A stretch of DNA of 27,179 bases from assembly GCA_002421005.1 (NCBI GenBank), contig DIJC01000002.1:1-27179 (forward strand), in the 5' to 3' direction. The stretch comes from Enterobacteriaceae bacterium UBA5654 (GTDB lineage Bacteria; Pseudomonadota; Gammaproteobacteria; Enterobacterales; Enterobacteriaceae). Position numbers and translations under genes: made by a program. The notes under the pieces were generated by a model. It saw only the letters and a program-made list of their open reading frames with translations, was not told the DNA's origin and ran no database searches. This document shows positions 23,050 through 27,179 of this stretch, piece after piece (position 1 is the first letter of the stretch; each line of letters opens with the position of its first letter).

Positions 23050-25086
23050 TTAAAGAGTGCGTAAAGTGGCGAACAGCGACGCCCATTCGCTCTGCGCGCG
23101 GTAGAACACCGGAGGCTTGCCGAGGGGCGCATCCACGGTGATCTCTCCGCCTTCGCAGGTTTCGCCCGTCCAGAGGTTGACCCAGCTATCCGCGGGCAGG
23201 TACAGCGTCCAGTCGCTGCGCCCCTGTTCATGCACTGGCGCAACCAGCAGATCCTGACCGAGCAGGTACTGGTATTTCAGGCTGTAAGTCGCCGCATCGT
23301 CCTCGTAGTGCAGAAACAGCGGGCGCATCACCGGCAGGCCGCTCGCCGCATTTTGCGCGACGGCCTGTCTGAGATACGGCTTCAGAGAAGTGAAGATGGT
23401 GGTCATACGGGCAAAGTGGGCGATAGTTTCTGCATCACTATCGAACTGCCAGTTATCGCCGGGACGGTTGCCTTCGTGGGTACGCATCATCGGGGTGAAC
23501 GCGCTGAAGTCGCACCAGCGCAGCAGCAGCTCTTTACTGCGCTTCATGCCGAACAGGGTGGTGTAACCGCCGATATCGCTGTGGTGCAGGCCGTGACCGG
23601 TCATCGCCAGCGACAACGCGGCAGGGACGACGGAAGCCAGGCCATCGTCCAGACTCCAGTCAACGTTCTGATCGCCCGCCCACATCATGGTGGAATACTT
23701 CTGGCTGCCGGTGTAACCCGCACGCATAAAGAACAGGATTTCGCCGAGTTTGCCGGTTTCCTGTAACGCCTCGTAATTGCATTTTGCCCACAGCGCGGGC
23801 CAGGTGTTATGCATGATTTCAGCGCTGACGCCGTTGTGCAGGACGGTATCGGTCGGCAGATATTCGCCAAAGTCCGCCATCCAGCCGCCGATGCCCAGTG
23901 CAATCATGTTGTCTTTGATAACGCCTTTGAACCAGTCGTAAGCTTCGGGGTTAGTCAGATCCACCACGCCGCCATAAAACTCGCCAAACTCAACCAGATA
24001 GTCATTGCCAGAGATATCTTTCGCCAGCCAGCCGCGTTTCGCTGCTTCGGCGCAAAGATCTTTATCGCTGGCGACATACGGATTGATATAGGAAAGGAAC
24101 TGCACGCCCTCTTTTTTCCACTGTTGAATGCGGCTATCCAGGTGCGGATAGTTGTTGCTGTCCCACTTCCAGTTCCACATCACGCGCTTGCCGAAGGAGG
24201 TCATGCGCACCCCGGACCAGTCCTGCGCCCAGATGCCGTTCACCTTCACGCCTGCGTTGCGCATGGTGTCCAGTTTCTGCTGACAAACGTCGGTGCCGCC
24301 CTGAATGCCCAGCGTGACGCCGTCGTAAATCCAGTCCGGCAGTTCCGGCTGGCGGCCTGACAGTGCGGTCAGTTTTTCCAGCAGGGAGATATAGGTGTCG
24401 GCACATTCGAAACGCAGAGTGGTTTTGTCTTCCCACAGCGCCAGTTCGTGATACTCCGGCGCGCTGAAGTCGAAATTCATGTAGCAACTGTTATCGACGT
24501 GGCAATAATACTTTTGCGTGCTGACAAAGGTCGGCTGCGGGAAAAAGGTCCAGTAATAGTCGCCGCCCGCGTTCTCTTTGCAGTCCGCCAGCCAGGTGAC
24601 ATAACTGTTTTTATTGCGGCCCACACCCTGTTCGCTGGTCCACAGCGGGAAGGGTTTACCGCGCAGGTCGAAGTAAGAAAACTGTTCACCGCAGCCGTAA
24701 ATATGGTCATCCGGGTTGGCGGCCAGACGTAGCCAGATACGGTTGTGGGTCAGATCGTCGTTTTGCAGCTCCAGCGTCAGGCGACCCGTTGCATCGGCAG
24801 AGATGTGCAGCGTTGCGCCAATACTCGCGCCACGGCTGAAATACACCTGCCAGCCGCCGGATGTTTCGCTTATCTGCGCGTGAGTCAGCGCAATCTTCTC
24901 GTTGAGTTGGTCTTTAATACTGAAGTTGCCGCGAAACATATTAATATCGGCAACGCCGGTGCCGATCCATAAACAGGGCGTTTTTACGCTATGGCGCAGG
25001 ATCAGGCGCTGTTGATAACGTAACGTAAAACCATCCATCGTTTTGTCCAGCTGGATAGTGGACAAAGAGTAATTCAGCGCACTCAT
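23050..25086 (-). CDS. yihQ: Sulfoquinovosidase YihQ
   Basis: A GH31 glycoside hydrolase that frees sulfoquinovose from its glycerol glycosides (from plant sulfolipid). The 678 residues equal E. coli YihQ with the same numbering. The catalytic nucleophile Asp405 (WMADFGEY) and acid/base Asp472 (WAGDQNVDW) are present. All the sulfonate-recognition residues I can check are present too: Gln288, Arg301, Trp304, Tyr508 and His537. This separates it from ordinary GH31 alpha-glucosidases and makes the substrate call firm. GGGAG lies eight bases before the ATG. It has no signal peptide, so it is cytoplasmic, and the glycoside must be imported first. The upstream gene is a TSUP permease. Confidence 0.96.
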   Translation of the reverse strand: MSALNYSLSTIQLDKTMDGFTLRYQQRLILRHSVKTPCLWIGTGVADINMFRGNFSIKDQLNEKIALTHAQISETSGGWQVYFSRGASIGATLHISADATGRLTLELQNDDLTHNRIWLRLAANPDDHIYGCGEQFSYFDLRGKPFPLWTSEQGVGRNKNSYVTWLADCKENAGGDYYWTFFPQPTFVSTQKYYCHVDNSCYMNFDFSAPEYHELALWEDKTTLRFECADTYISLLEKLTALSGRQPELPDWIYDGVTLGIQGGTDVCQQKLDTMRNAGVKVNGIWAQDWSGVRMTSFGKRVMWNWKWDSNNYPHLDSRIQQWKKEGVQFLSYINPYVASDKDLCAEAAKRGWLAKDISGNDYLVEFGEFYGGVVDLTNPEAYDWFKGVIKDNMIALGIGGWMADFGEYLPTDTVLHNGVSAEIMHNTWPALWAKCNYEALQETGKLGEILFFMRAGYTGSQKYSTMMWAGDQNVDWSLDDGLASVVPAALSLAMTGHGLHHSDIGGYTTLFGMKRSKELLLRWCDFSAFTPMMRTHEGNRPGDNWQFDSDAETIAHFARMTTIFTSLKPYLRQAVAQNAASGLPVMRPLFLHYEDDAATYSLKYQYLLGQDLLVAPVHEQGRSDWTLYLPADSWVNLWTGETCEGGEITVDAPLGKPPVFYRAQSEWASLFATLRTL

Positions 25087-25162
25087 AGAATAATCTCCCT
25101 GAAATTAAGTGACGCGAGAATAGTTCGCGCTGCGCGATCCGCAACGCCTGGAAAAATTTCTT

Positions 25163-26038
25163 TTATTTCGCTTCATCCGCCTGACGGATTTCGGCAATCT
25201 TTTTGCCAAAGGCCAGGTGTAATACCGCTAATAATGCAAAGGGCGGCAGAAGAGCGGCGATAGCCGTAATACCCAGCGCACCTTTAATTAACATTGCGCC
25301 TGAAGCAATCAGTAATAAAAACACCACAATGCGAAACACCTTCACGGAAATACGCTTATGAACATATTGTCCCACCAGCGAACCGAGGATCATGGTAGGA
25401 ATACAGAACAGTACCAGCTTAAAGGTGGAGATAGTTAAGATCCCGCTGGTGGCCAGACCGCCGACCACGGCAATATTATTGGCCGTAAAAAAAGCATTCA
25501 GCGTACCGCGAAAGGCGGCGGGGCCTAAATTACGCAACATGCCATACATCACAACGGGCGGCCCATTGGTCGAAAATGCCGCGCCCAGCGCTCCGGCAAC
25601 GGCGCCCAGCGGGGCGGCAATCCAGCGACGGTCATAGACCGGCAGGCGAGGAATAAACATGCTGTAGAAGGAGTAGAGGATCAAAAACCCGCCCAGTCCT
25701 GTTTTCATAATATGGTCAGGTAAATAAGAAAGCGCGTATAGCCCGACCGGAATACCCAGAAACGAGAAAAGAATAAGCACCAGCGCCGAGCGCCAGTCTG
25801 TGTCTTTTCGCGACAGCCAGGTGGCATAAATCGCGGTGGCGGTTCCGACAATCACTGACAGCGGCGTGGCCATTTTGACGGGCAGCATCAGGGTAATCAG
25901 CGGCATGGTGGTCAGCCCGCCGCCGAAACCTGCGCATATTCCCACAAAGGTATAAAGGAACATTAAGGCGATGACGATACAGACCACATTAGTCTCTAAC
26001 ATCACCCCGTCTGGCGTAAATAAGTTAAAAAAATCCAT
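25163..26038 (-). CDS. TSUP (TauE/SafE) family permease in the SQ operon
   Basis: A 291-residue inner-membrane protein of the TauE/SafE (PF01925) family, whose members export or import sulfite, sulfoacetate and other organosulfonates. About eight hydrophobic helices are visible. The two half-repeats carry the family glycine-rich signatures: GICAGFGGGLTTMPLI near 33-48 and the GAAFSTNGPPVVMYG segment near 152-166. TAAGGA lies before the ATG at 26038. It sits between yihR and yihQ on the same strand, with 65- and 76-base gaps. By context I infer export of dihydroxypropanesulfonate or a related sulfonate. The E. coli yih cluster has no such gene at this place. Confidence 0.85.
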   Translation of the reverse strand: MDFFNLFTPDGVMLETNVVCIVIALMFLYTFVGICAGFGGGLTTMPLITLMLPVKMATPLSVIVGTATAIYATWLSRKDTDWRSALVLILFSFLGIPVGLYALSYLPDHIMKTGLGGFLILYSFYSMFIPRLPVYDRRWIAAPLGAVAGALGAAFSTNGPPVVMYGMLRNLGPAAFRGTLNAFFTANNIAVVGGLATSGILTISTFKLVLFCIPTMILGSLVGQYVHKRISVKVFRIVVFLLLIASGAMLIKGALGITAIAALLPPFALLAVLHLAFGKKIAEIRQADEAK

Positions 26039-26103
26039 AGCGAATCCTTATTGTGAATGCTATCCCGAAAATATAATTGTGTTATTGGCGTAAGCTGGTG
26101 CTG

Positions 26104-26991
26104 TTAAATATTCTGGCCTCGTACAGTAAAAAAGAATCGATGCTGTTGTTCCGGCAGCAGCAAAATTAAATCTGTCCCGGAATTAAAAGCATTTGGCGGG
26201 CAGCTCATTGGCTCAACGGCTAAACCTTTACGATCTAACTTTTCACCGCTATAAACCTGTAACCACGGCTGATCGGAACATAAACTGACTGACAGCGCCT
26301 GATGTGGATCGGTAATGCGCATTTCCCACTGCGGGCATTGAGTTTTAAAGGTGTGGTCAATCTGCTTATGACCTATCCGCCGTTCAGTCAGGAAATTTAA
26401 ATCCATCGCATCAACCGGCTGTAATTCGGTGGGATTAGCGTGACTGTCCACGGCAAAAACCTGTTCCGCAGGCAGTTGTAAAAGACAGTCATCAATCTGC
26501 GCTAAATGACAGGTCAAATAGGGATGAATACCCACGCCATAAGGCGCGACGCTGTTACCGATATTTTTACTGATTATCTCCACAGAAAGGCCGCCCGTGT
26601 CGTCCAGGGCGTAAGTGACCTGCGACATCAGCATAAACGGGTAGCCATAGCTGGGCGGCAAAAACGCCTGCAACGCGACTTTTGTCGCCGTCAGTTCACT
26701 GACCTGCCAGTCGCGCCACGCAAGAAATCCGTGGATCGCCGCCTGAGAGCCGTGCTCGTTAATCGGCAACAGGTACTCATGGCCTTCATGCCGATAGCAG
26801 CCATTGGCGATGCGGTTAGGCCAGGGGATCAGCACCTTTCCCAGATGCGCCAGCGGCATCTCTTCGGGCTTGTGCGGTATGACTAAATGACGGCCCTGCC
26901 AGCATAATTCGGCAAGCCCAGCGCCAACGGAAACAATCTGTGCGCGGTAATCTCCCGCCGTGAGTAAAAACGTTTTCCCACTGCTATGCAT
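26104..26991 (-). CDS. yihR: Sulfoquinovose mutarotase YihR
   Basis: An aldose 1-epimerase-fold enzyme that interconverts SQ anomers after YihQ action. The 295-residue frame starts MHSSGKTFLLTAGDY at 26991, with AAGGG about eight bases before it; an upstream in-frame ATG at 27087 lies inside a palindrome and has no ribosome-binding site. Family signatures are HLGKVLIPWPNRI, the GFLAWRDW segment, the catalytic-histidine segment GVGIHPYL, and the catalytic-glutamate segment AVEPMSCPPNAFNSG near the end. All are shared with E. coli YihR. It is the first gene of the minus-strand SQ operon in this window. Confidence 0.9.
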   Translation of the reverse strand: MHSSGKTFLLTAGDYRAQIVSVGAGLAELCWQGRHLVIPHKPEEMPLAHLGKVLIPWPNRIANGCYRHEGHEYLLPINEHGSQAAIHGFLAWRDWQVSELTATKVALQAFLPPSYGYPFMLMSQVTYALDDTGGLSVEIISKNIGNSVAPYGVGIHPYLTCHLAQIDDCLLQLPAEQVFAVDSHANPTELQPVDAMDLNFLTERRIGHKQIDHTFKTQCPQWEMRITDPHQALSVSLCSDQPWLQVYSGEKLDRKGLAVEPMSCPPNAFNSGTDLILLLPEQQHRFFFTVRGQNI

Positions 26992-27179
26992 ACGATATTC
27001 CCTTACACAGTAACGGCACAGGCGCAATAAATTCGCGGCTATGCCGTAATGCTGGTCAGTTAAGCATTTGTATGAATAAAAATTCATACAAATGCCTGAA
27101 AATAAAGCGAAGGAGTCAGGCTTTCAGCCAAATTTATCTTCTTCAGAGGCTCGGGTAATCCGGCCTGGTTGTGTTAAGT
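26992..27179. promoter_or_regulatory. Region upstream of yihR with a perfect inverted repeat
   Basis: Arms GCATTTGTATGAAT (27064-27077) and ATTCATACAAATGC (27082-27095) are perfectly complementary with a four-base AAAA loop. The repeat is centred about 90 bases before the yihR start codon. No T-tract follows on either side, so an operator is more likely than a terminator. From 27096 to the window edge no coding frame can be supported. Confidence 0.6.

Noticed and set aside
27096..27179. Possible end of another gene at the right edge
   Set aside because: A minus-strand frame is open for only about 27 codons after a TAA and has no recognisable sequence; too short to support.
1..27179. CRISPR arrays, tRNA genes, insertion sequences
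   Set aside because: No regularly spaced repeats, cloverleaf-like sequences, transposase frames or flanking direct repeats were seen.

Overview
The window is a chromosomal segment from a member of the Enterobacteriaceae. Gene order and protein sequences match the E. coli/Salmonella region just beyond rrnA: mobB-mobA, yihD, srkA-dsbA, yihF, polA, spf, engB, csrC, yihI, hemN, yshB, glnG-glnL-glnA, typA. Several proteins (DsbA, YihF, YihU) differ clearly from E. coli K-12 and from Salmonella as I remember them. I therefore place it in a related genus (Citrobacter/Enterobacter/Klebsiella-like) without naming one. There are no tRNA or rRNA genes, insertion sequences or CRISPR arrays.

Left part (1-11.8 kb) is core. 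It holds molybdenum cofactor genes (mobAB), a Cpx-linked envelope operon (srkA-dsbA behind a CpxR-like box), a DUF945 protein (yihF), DNA polymerase I, the Hfq-dependent sRNA Spot 42, the ribosome-assembly GTPase EngB, the CsrA-sequestering sRNA CsrC, the Der regulator YihI, anaerobic haem synthesis (hemN) and the 35-residue peptide YshB. The E. coli gene yihG is absent between yihF and polA. That gap carries two hairpins and a perfect DnaA box.

Middle part (11.9-18.2 kb) is the nitrogen-control operon glnA-glnL-glnG on the minus strand, with textbook control sites: a sigma54 promoter, two strong and two weaker NtrC boxes, a CRP site, and an NtrC palindrome before glnL. Divergent to it is the GTPase gene typA/bipA.

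Right part (18.2 kb to the end) is an accessory sulfoquinovose (SQ) locus whose layout differs from E. coli. The regulator csqR abuts typA and is divergent from yihU (sulfolactaldehyde reductase). A minus-strand operon then reads yihR (mutarotase), a TSUP/TauE-SafE family permease, yihQ (sulfoquinovosidase), yihP and yihO (GPH-type transporters). The set covers uptake, release of SQ from its glycosides, anomer conversion and the last reduction step. The isomerase, kinase and aldolase (YihS, YihV, YihT) are not in the window, and a TSUP permease absent from the E. coli cluster is built into the operon. Either the missing steps lie just beyond the right edge or another route supplies sulfolactaldehyde. 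A perfect 14-bp inverted repeat before yihR, and inverted repeats between csqR and yihU, are candidate operators. This locus is the part most worth following up.
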